Of a stretch of 33,855 nucleotides of DNA, positions 9,702 through 17,686 are shown piece after piece (the stretch's first letter is position 1; every line of letters starts with the position of its first letter). The position numbers and the translations under genes were made by a program. Source of the stretch: Rhodobacter sp. (GTDB taxonomy: Bacteria > Pseudomonadota > Alphaproteobacteria > Rhodobacterales > Rhodobacteraceae); contig JAIYDR010000053.1 of assembly GCA_027487395.1 (NCBI GenBank), positions 1-33,855 on the forward strand, read 5' to 3'. The notes below the pieces were generated by a model. The model was not told the DNA's origin and did not search any database. It saw only the letters and a list, made by a program, of their open reading frames with translations.

Positions 9702-10670
9702 ATGTATATCGGACGCGAAATGTATGCGCCCTTGACGGATCCTGCCCGTCAGCGCGCCTTATTTGCCCAGACCGTCAACCGGATTGAGGTTGAGACACAT
9801 TCCTATTGCAACCGCCGGTGTGACTATTGCCCCAACGTGGTGGGCGACCGGCTTGGCCCGAATGTGCGGCTACAGCCGGCGATCTGGGAAAAGCTGCTCT
9901 CGAACCTCGCTGAGGTTGGCTATGCGGGCAACTTTGTGCTGAACAGCTATAATGAACCGCTTTACGACCGCGACATCCTTCTGCGCATCGCAGATGCCCG
10001 CACGGCCATGCCCAAAGCGCGGATCATGATCTACACAAATGGGGACTATCTGACGCCTGCATACGTCGATGATCTGGCGGCGGCGGGACTGGATTACATG
10101 CATGTGTCAATCCACCTCAAACAAGGCGAATCCTACAGCGATCTTTACGTGCTGAACCGCATCGCCGAAATCGCGCACCGCACCGGCCTGCAGGCGCGGT
10201 TCCGGCAAATCCGCGCCAATGACAACATCATTGCCCGTTTCGACACCCCAAAGTTGGAGGTTGAAACTCGCGCCATCAACTTCGCCAAACATGGAAACGA
10301 CCGGGGTGGATTGCTGCCCGACCTATCGCCCGAAAACCCGCGCACGGATCCGTGCAACTTTGTCTTTCAGCATTTCCACATGGGCTATACCGGCAATGTC
10401 GTGCCCTGCTGCCATATCCGCAGCGACCGCCCCGAACATGCCCGCCATGTGGTCGGCAATCTTGGACAGGCCGACTCGATCTTTGACATCTTCTTTGGCG
10501 CCAAGGCAGCGGCATGGCGGCGCGGGCTGATCCATGACCGCGCCAAGACCGGCCCCTGCGCCACTTGCTCTGCCCCTGTGGTCCTGTTGCAAAAGGATTG
10601 GCGCACGCAGTTGCAAAGTGCCTATCTGCGCCATGTCGCCCCGCTTGAAGCTGCCGCCATTCCGTCCTGA
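9702..10670 (+). CDS. Radical SAM/SPASM-like protein
   Basis: CNRRCDYC (CxxxCxxC) cluster motif, later CNFVF..GNVVPCCHIRSD and GPCATCSAP cysteine groups. The upstream in-frame start at 9564 would lie in the rplT terminator, so 9702 is preferred. Confidence 0.82.
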   Translation: MYIGREMYAPLTDPARQRALFAQTVNRIEVETHSYCNRRCDYCPNVVGDRLGPNVRLQPAIWEKLLSNLAEVGYAGNFVLNSYNEPLYDRDILLRIADARTAMPKARIMIYTNGDYLTPAYVDDLAAAGLDYMHVSIHLKQGESYSDLYVLNRIAEIAHRTGLQARFRQIRANDNIIARFDTPKLEVETRAINFAKHGNDRGGLLPDLSPENPRTDPCNFVFQHFHMGYTGNVVPCCHIRSDRPEHARHVVGNLGQADSIFDIFFGAKAAAWRRGLIHDRAKTGPCATCSAPVVLLQKDWRTQLQSAYLRHVAPLEAAAIPS

Positions 10671-10688
10671 ACATCCGAGCATTGATCC

Positions 10689-11405
10689 ATGACCACCGGC
10701 CAGTATTTCCGCAACTTCCTGCTGCGCACCGACGAAAAGACCCTGTTCAAGATGGACCATTATCTGGACGTCTATGACGGTCTGATGGGGCCGTGGATGG
10801 GCAAGCCGGTGTCTTTCCTTGAGATTGGCGTTTACAAGGGCGGCAGTCTGCGGATGTGGCGCGATTTCTTTTCGCCAAAGGCATCGCTGACATTCTTGGA
10901 CATTGATCCCGCCTGCAAGGCGCTGGAAATCCCCGGCACCGAGATCCGCATCGGCGATCAAACCGATGTGGCCTTTCTGGAAAAAACCGCCGCAGAACGG
11001 GGGCCGTTTGACATCATCGTCGATGATGGTGGCCATAAGATGGACCAGCAGCTGACCAGCTTCCGCGCGCTGTGGCCACAACTCAAGGACGGAGGGCTTT
11101 ACATCGTCGAAGATGTCCACACCAGCTATTGGCCGGGCTTTGGCGGCGGCTTCCGCGCCAAGGGCAGCTTTATCGAATTCGCCAAAGACCTGATCGACCG
11201 CATGCACAGTTGGTACACCGAGGATGATGCGGGCTTCCCGCTGCATCCGATGGCGCGCGAACTGGGGTCTATTGCGTTTCATGACAGCCTGATCGTGCTG
11301 CAAAAGCAGATCAAGCAACCGCCGATCTCCATCACCTCGCAACACGGCAAGATCGGCGGCTCGCGCAAGATCCTTGAGGTGCGGGTTCGCAAGTCGATCT
11401 TCTGA
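10689..11405 (+). CDS. Class I SAM-dependent methyltransferase
   Basis: VSFLEIGVYKGGSLRMWRDFF...LTFLDIDP...FDIIVDDGGHKMDQQ...LKDGGLYIVEDVHTSYW. Confidence 0.75.
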   Translation: MTTGQYFRNFLLRTDEKTLFKMDHYLDVYDGLMGPWMGKPVSFLEIGVYKGGSLRMWRDFFSPKASLTFLDIDPACKALEIPGTEIRIGDQTDVAFLEKTAAERGPFDIIVDDGGHKMDQQLTSFRALWPQLKDGGLYIVEDVHTSYWPGFGGGFRAKGSFIEFAKDLIDRMHSWYTEDDAGFPLHPMARELGSIAFHDSLIVLQKQIKQPPISITSQHGKIGGSRKILEVRVRKSIF

Positions 11406-11474
11406 CCTTGCTCCCTTGCCCTTGCATCGCGTCCGCCTTCCCGCTAGCACCAAGCCGACTTCAGGGAGGCGCAC

Positions 11475-12557
11475 ATGGACGGGCTCGACACGCTCAAGGC
11501 CAAATATCTGACCGCCGTTGCCGGTGCCGCCGACGAGGCCGCGCTGGAAGAGGTGCGTGTTGCAGCACTGGGGAAGAAGGGCGAAATCAGCGCCCTGATG
11601 GCGGGCCTTGGCAAGATGGACCCCGACGCGCGCAAGGCAGCCGGGGCCGCGCTGAACGTCGTCAAGGATGAGATTGACGCCGCGCTGCGCGCCCGCAAGG
11701 CAGGCCTTGCCGATGCGGCACTGGACGAACGGCTGCGCACGGAATGGCTGGATGTCACCCTCCCGGGCCGTCCGCGCCGGATGGGGACGATTCATCCCGT
11801 GTCTCAGGTCATGGAAGAACTGACTGCCATCTTCGCCGATATGGGCTTTGCCGTGGCCGAAGGGCCGCAGGTGGAAACCGATTGGTATAACTTTGACGCG
11901 CTGAACATCCCGCCCGAACACCCCGCACGGCAAGAACATGACACCTTCTTCATGCACCGCGCCGACGGCGATGATCGCGCGCCCCACGTGCTGCGCACCC
12001 ATACCAGCCCGGTACAAATCCGCGCGCTGATGGACAAGGGCGCCCCGATCCGTGTCATCGCGCCGGGCCGCGTTTACCGCATGGACATGGACCAAACGCA
12101 CACGCCCATGTTCCACCAAATCGAAGGTCTGGCGATTGATCGCGATATCTCGATGGCCAATCTGAAATGGGTGATCGAAGAATTCGCCAAGGCATTCTTC
12201 GAAGTGCCAAGCGTTGAAGTGCGCTTTCGCGCATCGCATTTCCCCTTCACCGAACCTTCGGCAGAGATTGATTTCCGCTGCTCTTGGGAGGGCGGGCAAC
12301 TGCGTCTGGGTGAGGGTGACAGTTGGCTTGAGGCGGGGGGCTGCGGTATGGTGCATCCCAAGGTGCTGGCCGCAGCCGGGATTGACCCGACACAGTGGCA
12401 GGGCTTTGCCTTTGGCCTTGGCATCGACCGGTTGGCGATGCTGAAATACGGCATCCCCGACCTGCGCGCCTTCTTCGAATCGGACCTGCGCTGGCTGCGC
12501 CATTATGGCTTTGCGGCGCTGGACATGCCCAATCTGCCGGGCGGTCTATCGCGCTAA
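11475..12557 (+). CDS. pheS: Phenylalanyl-tRNA synthetase alpha subunit
   Basis: [62 protein letters not shown]...[11 protein letters not shown]...[29 protein letters not shown]. Confidence 0.97.
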   Translation: MDGLDTLKAKYLTAVAGAADEAALEEVRVAALGKKGEISALMAGLGKMDPDARKAAGAALNVVKDEIDAALRARKAGLADAALDERLRTEWLDVTLPGRPRRMGTIHPVSQVMEELTAIFADMGFAVAEGPQVETDWYNFDALNIPPEHPARQEHDTFFMHRADGDDRAPHVLRTHTSPVQIRALMDKGAPIRVIAPGRVYRMDMDQTHTPMFHQIEGLAIDRDISMANLKWVIEEFAKAFFEVPSVEVRFRASHFPFTEPSAEIDFRCSWEGGQLRLGEGDSWLEAGGCGMVHPKVLAAAGIDPTQWQGFAFGLGIDRLAMLKYGIPDLRAFFESDLRWLRHYGFAALDMPNLPGGLSR

Positions 12558-12689
12558 GGCGCAATCGTCACGCGTCCACCCAGGTTTTTCGGGGCGGAAC
12601 GGGTCCAAACCCCGCCCTATGGGCAATGCCCCATACCCCTGTCATGCTATCACCCCGCCGGGCTTCGTCGTTAAAGTGGCGACAGACCG

Positions 12690-13448
12690 ATGGAGTTGAT
12701 CCCGATGCGGATGACGTTGCTGCGCCCAAAGCAAGAAGCCGCCACCCCTCCGCATGCGGATGACGTCGTGTCGCTGGACCGCGATCTGACGTTTATGGAC
12801 GAACCCGCCGCACCAGCAATGGTGCTGCAATTGGGCGATATCTTCCCTGACTTCATGGCGAACGGCACGACCGGAAAATTCCGGCTGCACCAATGGGCAC
12901 GCGGGCATTGGGTGCATCTCTTTACGCAACCCGAACCCTTTCACCCCGTCGGCACGTCCGAGATCATGGGTTTCGTCCAGCACACCGAAGATTTCGCCGC
13001 ATTGGGCGTCAAGCATCTGTGCCTGTCCGGCTTTGCCCTGCATTTCCAGACCGCTTGGACCGATGCCATCCAGAATGCCTTTGGCATCCAACTGGATTTC
13101 CCCCAGATCGAAGACCCGACCGGCGATATCCTGACCCGTGTCGGCATGGGGCAGACCCGCGACTCCTCCGGCTCTTTGGTGCGTAAATCACTGGTGCTCG
13201 ACCCCGAACTGCGCCTGCGCGTGGTGTTTGACTACCCAATCAACCTTGGCCGCTCAATCCGCGAGATTTTGCGCGTGATCGAAGGCTTGCAGACCGCAGC
13301 TGAACTGCGCGGCATATGTCTGCCTGCCGATTGGGAGGATGGCGCACCGATGCTGCTGTCCCCGCAAACCAGCAAAAGCGCGGCGGATCAAAGCTACAAG
13401 GATCTGTGGCAAGAGGTGACGCCGTGGTATCGTACGGTGGACTTCTAA
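12690..13448 (+). CDS. Peroxiredoxin (1-Cys/Prx6-like) fold protein lacking the peroxidatic Cys
   Basis: GDIFPDFMANGTTGKFRLHQWARGHWVHLFTQPEPFHPVGTSEI...VLDPELRLRVVFDYPINLGRSIREILRVIEGLQ...CLPADW; aligns by eye to Prx6 'LFSHPADFTPVCTTEL...YPASTGRNFDEILRVIDSLQ'. Confidence 0.75.
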   Translation: MELIPMRMTLLRPKQEAATPPHADDVVSLDRDLTFMDEPAAPAMVLQLGDIFPDFMANGTTGKFRLHQWARGHWVHLFTQPEPFHPVGTSEIMGFVQHTEDFAALGVKHLCLSGFALHFQTAWTDAIQNAFGIQLDFPQIEDPTGDILTRVGMGQTRDSSGSLVRKSLVLDPELRLRVVFDYPINLGRSIREILRVIEGLQTAAELRGICLPADWEDGAPMLLSPQTSKSAADQSYKDLWQEVTPWYRTVDF

Positions 13449-13452
13449 GGCG

Positions 13453-14052
13453 TCAGAACTTCCGACGCGCCCGCAGGGCAGCACCGATGGTGCCATCGTC
13501 CAGATAGTCCAACTCGCCGCCAATCGGCACACCCTGCGCTAGGGAAGTAACCTTTGCCCCGCTGCCCGCCAGCGCCTCAGCGATGTAATGGGCGGTGGTC
13601 TGGCCATCGACGGTGGCGTTCAGGGCAAGGATCACCTCTGACACGCCCTCATCCTTTACCCTGCGCAGCAGGCGGGGGATGCGCAATTCATCCGGTCCCA
13701 TCCCGTCCAGCGCCGACAAGGTACCGCCCAAAACGTGGTAGCGCCCCTTGAAGGCCCCGCCGCGTTCCATCGCCCAAAGGTCCGAGACATCTGCAACAAC
13801 GCAGATTTCCCCTGTCGCGCGGCGATCATCGGCACAGATCGGGCAGAGGTCTGCCATGCCGATACTGCCGCAGACCTGACAATCGCGCGCATGCAGCGCC
13901 ACCTCGGCCATCGCTTGCGCCAAGGGGGCCATCACCTGCGCGCGTTTCTTAAGCAGCATCAAGACCGCCCGCCGCGCGGAGCGTGGGCCAAGGCCCGGAA
14001 GGCGCGCCATCAGATCAATCAGCGCCTCAATCTCACGCGGGGTGTCGGTCAT
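13453..14052 (-). CDS. recR: Recombination protein RecR
   Basis: [30 protein letters not shown]...[18 protein letters not shown]...[41 protein letters not shown]. Confidence 0.96.
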   Translation of the reverse strand: MTDTPREIEALIDLMARLPGLGPRSARRAVLMLLKKRAQVMAPLAQAMAEVALHARDCQVCGSIGMADLCPICADDRRATGEICVVADVSDLWAMERGGAFKGRYHVLGGTLSALDGMGPDELRIPRLLRRVKDEGVSEVILALNATVDGQTTAHYIAEALAGSGAKVTSLAQGVPIGGELDYLDDGTIGAALRARRKF

Positions 14053-14405
14053 CAGAACGGCAGTTTCATGTCCGGGGGTAGACCCAACGAGTCCGTCATG
14101 CGGCGCATCTCATCCTGCATCTTCTGCGTGCCCTTGGATTGGGCGTCCTTGATGGCGGCGATGATCAGATCCTCAACCACCTCTTTTTCCGAGGCGACAA
14201 GGATCGACGGGTCAATGTCCAGCCCCGTAACCTCACCCTTCGCCGTGGCGCGGGCTTTCACCAAACCGGCCCCGGATTCGCCCACCACAACGGTGCGGCC
14301 CAGCGCGTCTTGCATCTCGGCCATCTTGGCCTGCATTTCCTGCGCTTTTTTCATCATTCCGGCCATGTCGCCCAAGGCGCCCAGTCCGGGGATACCCTTC
14401 ATCAT
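14052..14405 (-). CDS. YbaB/EbfC family nucleoid-associated protein
   Basis: [69 protein letters not shown]; adjacent to recR and dnaX as usual. Confidence 0.93.
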   Translation of the reverse strand: MMKGIPGLGALGDMAGMMKKAQEMQAKMAEMQDALGRTVVVGESGAGLVKARATAKGEVTGLDIDPSILVASEKEVVEDLIIAAIKDAQSKGTQKMQDEMRRMTDSLGLPPDMKLPF

Positions 14406-14475
14406 TGGTCACTCCATCCATTCGCCCGCAGGCGGTTCAGCCAGAGATACGGAAAGCCCTAGTCTACGGCAAGTT

Positions 14476-14871
14476 CTAGCCGCGCCGCCACGCCCGTACG
14501 ATGGTGAACCCCGCCAGCGCGACCAGCAAAAGCGCCAATGGCCAGACCGAGGCCATGCAGCCTTCGGTCTGCGCCAAGACGGCGGTTTCGGCACTGTAGG
14601 AAAAGGTCAACAAGGCAGCAAATGCAAAGGCAGTCACGGCGCAGGCCGTCGAAATCCACAGATGCGGCCTGAGCAGCCCAAAGGCGAGCGAGGCGAGCAC
14701 CACCAACCCCGGAAAGGACGACAGAACCCGCACAGCCTCGGCCCACCACGGCACCGCGCCAAGGCTGGCATCCCAACCGGGGCGCAGATCGGCACAAACC
14801 CCTGCAAATGCTGGCTGTGCAAGCAGAGCCAGCGTCAAGCCAAGAATCAACCGTCCTCGAATGGGTCCCAT
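14476..14871 (-). CDS. Hypothetical membrane protein
   Basis: 131 aa with signal-like N-terminus (MGPIRGRLILGLTLALLAQPAFAG) and several hydrophobic segments; overlaps the dnaX 3' end slightly. Confidence 0.55.
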   Translation of the reverse strand: MGPIRGRLILGLTLALLAQPAFAGVCADLRPGWDASLGAVPWWAEAVRVLSSFPGLVVLASLAFGLLRPHLWISTACAVTAFAFAALLTFSYSAETAVLAQTEGCMASVWPLALLLVALAGFTIVRAWRRG

Positions 14872-16610
14872 TCATCCTCCACTTCTGGCAGAGCTTCGGT
14901 CAGGGCGAGGGCGGCCATCGCCTCGGGCGTCCTGATCTCGGCGATCTTGGCACCGGGAAAGGCGGCCAGCACCGCCTTCACCAGCGGGTTCTGCATCGCC
15001 TCGGCCTCAGCAGACAGCCTGTCACGGTCGCGGTCCTCGGCCAAGGTCGGCGCACCGCCCGTGTTGACCACCGACACCGCCCAACGCGCCCCGGTCCAGC
15101 CTTGCAGCCGCTGCCCCAGTCGCGCGGCAAAATCGGGCGCAGCATCCGGGGTGGGTTGAAATTCAATCCGCCCCGGCGCGTATCTCGCCAGTTTCAGGCA
15201 AGTCTCAACCTCAAAGAGCAGCTTGAGGTCGCGCTTTTCGCGGATCAGGTCGATCACATGGTCAAAACTGGCATAGACCTGCAACTGCCCTTCGGCCAAG
15301 GCCAGCGCCTGATTGCCCTGCATTATCGGCCCACTCATCGGCCCGCGCATGGGGGCAAGGCTTTGGGGGGCCATCATCCGCGCCCCATGCACCGCACCAC
15401 CGCCACCCCCCCCCGCAGGCGCACCACCACCACGCGGGGCGGGCGGCGCAGATTGCAGATCGCGAATCAGCTTTTCTGGATCGGGCAGGTCCGCCACATG
15501 AGTCAGCCGGATCACCGCCATCTCTGCCGCCATCATCGAGTTGGGCGCAATCGCCACCTCTTCCAGCGCCTTGAGCAGCATCTGCCACATCCGCGACAGC
15601 ACCCGCATCGGCAGTTTCGCGGCCATATCGAGACCCCGTGCCCGCTCATCCGGCGGGGTGGTCGGATCATCGGCGGCCTGCGGTGTGACCTTCAGCACGG
15701 ACACCCAATGCGTGATCTCGGCCAGATCGCGCAGCACGGCCATCGGGTCCGCCCCATCGGCATATTGCGCCGCGAGTTCCGACAACGCCCCCGCCGCATC
15801 GCCAGTCAGGATCAGATCGAACAGGTCCAACACCCGCCCCCGATCCGCCAAACCCAGCATGGACCGCACCTGCGCGGCACTCGTCTCGCCTGCGCCATGG
15901 GCGATGGCCTGATCCATCAAGGACATCGCATCGCGCACGGACCCTTCGGCAGCGCGGGTGATCAGCGCCATCGCATCGGGGGCCAAAGCCGCGCCTTCCG
16001 CCGCCGCCACACGGGTCAGGTGGGCCATCATCACCTCAGGTTCGATCCGTTTCAGATCAAACCGCTGGCAGCGAGACAGCACTGTCACCGGCACTTTGCG
16101 GATTTCGGTGGTCGCGAAGATGAATTTCACATGCGCGGGCGGTTCTTCCAGCGTCTTGAGCAATGCGTTGTACGCGTTGTTCGACAACATATGAACTTCG
16201 TCGATGATGTAGATTTTGTACCGGGCACTTGCGGCGCGGTAATGCACCGAATCGATGATCTCGCGGATGTCGCCCACCCCGGTACGGGATGCGGCGTCCA
16301 TCTCCATCACATCGACATGGCGGCCTTCGGCGATGGCGCGGCAGGGTTCGCAGTGCCCGCAGGGTTCCGTCGTCGGTCCACCCGAGCCATCAGGGCCGAC
16401 ACAGTTCAGCCCCTTAGCGATGATCCGCGCCGTGGTGGTCTTGCCCACCCCCCGCACGCCGGTCATCACAAAGGCATGGGCGATGCGATCCGCCGCAAAG
16501 GCGTTTTTCAGCGTTCTCACCATCGCCTCTTGCCCGATCAGATCGGCAAAGGTCTGCGGGCGGTACTTGCGGGCAAGCACCTGATAGGCTTTTTCGGGCG
16601 TGTCGGACAT
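14847..16610 (-). CDS. dnaX: DNA polymerase III subunit gamma/tau
   Basis: MSDTPEKAYQVLARKYRPQTFADLIGQEAMVRTLKNAFAADRIAHAFVMTGVRGVGKTTTARIIAKGLNC...IIDEVHMLSNNAYNALLKTLEEPPAHVKFIFATTEIRKVPVTVLSRCQRFDLKRI. Confidence 0.96.
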   Translation of the reverse strand: MSDTPEKAYQVLARKYRPQTFADLIGQEAMVRTLKNAFAADRIAHAFVMTGVRGVGKTTTARIIAKGLNCVGPDGSGGPTTEPCGHCEPCRAIAEGRHVDVMEMDAASRTGVGDIREIIDSVHYRAASARYKIYIIDEVHMLSNNAYNALLKTLEEPPAHVKFIFATTEIRKVPVTVLSRCQRFDLKRIEPEVMMAHLTRVAAAEGAALAPDAMALITRAAEGSVRDAMSLMDQAIAHGAGETSAAQVRSMLGLADRGRVLDLFDLILTGDAAGALSELAAQYADGADPMAVLRDLAEITHWVSVLKVTPQAADDPTTPPDERARGLDMAAKLPMRVLSRMWQMLLKALEEVAIAPNSMMAAEMAVIRLTHVADLPDPEKLIRDLQSAPPAPRGGGAPAGGGGGGAVHGARMMAPQSLAPMRGPMSGPIMQGNQALALAEGQLQVYASFDHVIDLIREKRDLKLLFEVETCLKLARYAPGRIEFQPTPDAAPDFAARLGQRLQGWTGARWAVSVVNTGGAPTLAEDRDRDRLSAEAEAMQNPLVKAVLAAFPGAKIAEIRTPEAMAALALTEALPEVEDEWDPFEDG

Positions 16611-16687
16611 GCGGCGCGGTCCCCTTGATGACCCCGCCACACTAGGGCCATGGGCGTGGGACGTCCACAGGATGCGTAGATCGAAGA

Positions 16688-17077
16688 TCAGGCGCGCAAC
16701 AGGGCGGCCAAGGCTGTTTGCACCTCTTCGTCCAGCGCGCATTCATGATCCAGCAACTGGACCGCCGCCTGAAGAACCAAGGACCGCCGCGCCGTCATGT
16801 GCAGCGCCGCTTTGCGGAAGCGGTCCTGCAACGCTTCGCGCGCGACGCGGATCGCACCAACCTCGCCCAATTCCGGGGACAGTCGCACGGGGATGATGAA
16901 CCCGGCCAGACGTTCTTCAAGCGTTTCGCGCCGCAAAATGGCGTCAAGCGGGCGTTGTTCCGGCACAAAGGGAGTGCGGACCCTGCTGCCGGGGGGAAGA
17001 TGCACCTCATCGCTGTCGCGCCAGCGGCGGATGTCGGCGATGCCGGTGTTGATCGGGCCAATGCGCCCACTTTGCAT
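16688..17077 (-). CDS. Hypothetical protein, probably T3SS-locus associated
   Basis: 129 aa ORF 3 bp downstream of 17081..17686 on the same strand; no recognised domain. Confidence 0.55.
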   Translation of the reverse strand: MQSGRIGPINTGIADIRRWRDSDEVHLPPGSRVRTPFVPEQRPLDAILRRETLEERLAGFIIPVRLSPELGEVGAIRVAREALQDRFRKAALHMTARRSLVLQAAVQLLDHECALDEEVQTALAALLRA

Positions 17078-17080
17078 GGG

Positions 17081-17686
17081 TCAGCCGCCGAATTGATGGA
17101 CCAGCAAGACATGCTGGGTGAAATGCAGGATCGGCCGCGCCTTGGCATCCCCGCGTGACGCCAGTGCCGCCCGCGCCAGCGCACGACGCCCGGTTTCGGC
17201 CTCGCCAACTTGAAACGACAGATAGCCGCGCAGCGCCAGCATGGACGGATGCGTGTCTTCAAACTCGGCCAAGGTCATCAGGGCATGTGCCTCGACGCTG
17301 CGGTTCAGCCCGGCAAGGGCCAGCGCCATGCGGTAAATCTGCCGGGTTTCCACAGTCGATTGCTCGATCAGCGCGCAAAGCTGGCGACCCAGAGCCTCTG
17401 CCAATCGTCCGGCTGCAAGATCGGCCACGTCGCCATCGGACCCGGCGGAGGCGCTGAAGGGCGCCGTCAGATCAGCAAAAGCCGCCAAGGGACCCAAAGC
17501 AACGATCCCGGATGGCGATTCCACCTCCATCACGGAAATTGCCGCAAGCGCCGCCTCGACCGAGGAGGCTTGGATTGCTGGTCCATGCAGAATGATGTTG
17601 GACTTTTCCAATTGCCGTGCAGGAAAATCTTTGGGCAGAAGGTCCAGTGCAACACTCGCCCCGCTGAGATTTCCTGATCTTCCCAT
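17081..17686 (-). CDS. TPR-like hypothetical protein, probable T3SS-associated
   Basis: ATGA overlap with the stop of the sctD-like gene (17684-17688); C-terminal helical repeat pattern (QIYRMALALAGLNRSVEAHALMTLAEFEDTHPSMLALRGYLSFQVGEAETGRRALARA). Confidence 0.6.
   Translation of the reverse strand: MGRSGNLSGASVALDLLPKDFPARQLEKSNIILHGPAIQASSVEAALAAISVMEVESPSGIVALGPLAAFADLTAPFSASAGSDGDVADLAAGRLAEALGRQLCALIEQSTVETRQIYRMALALAGLNRSVEAHALMTLAEFEDTHPSMLALRGYLSFQVGEAETGRRALARAALASRGDAKARPILHFTQHVLLVHQFGG

Noticed and set aside
10323-12503. 726-aa minus-strand ORF
   Set aside because: Antisense to the radical SAM, methyltransferase and pheS genes, which have clear family signatures; typical high-GC shadow ORF.
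14847-16610. Programmed frameshift in dnaX producing gamma
   Set aside because: No clear A-AAA-AAG-type slippery run was noticed; not claimed.
13735-16628. Long + strand ORFs 13735..15159 and 14808..16628
   Set aside because: Antisense to recR/ybaB/dnaX; low-complexity shadow translations.
16600-16700. tRNA/att insertion site at the left T3SS boundary
   Set aside because: No tRNA-like cloverleaf or direct repeat could be recognised by eye.
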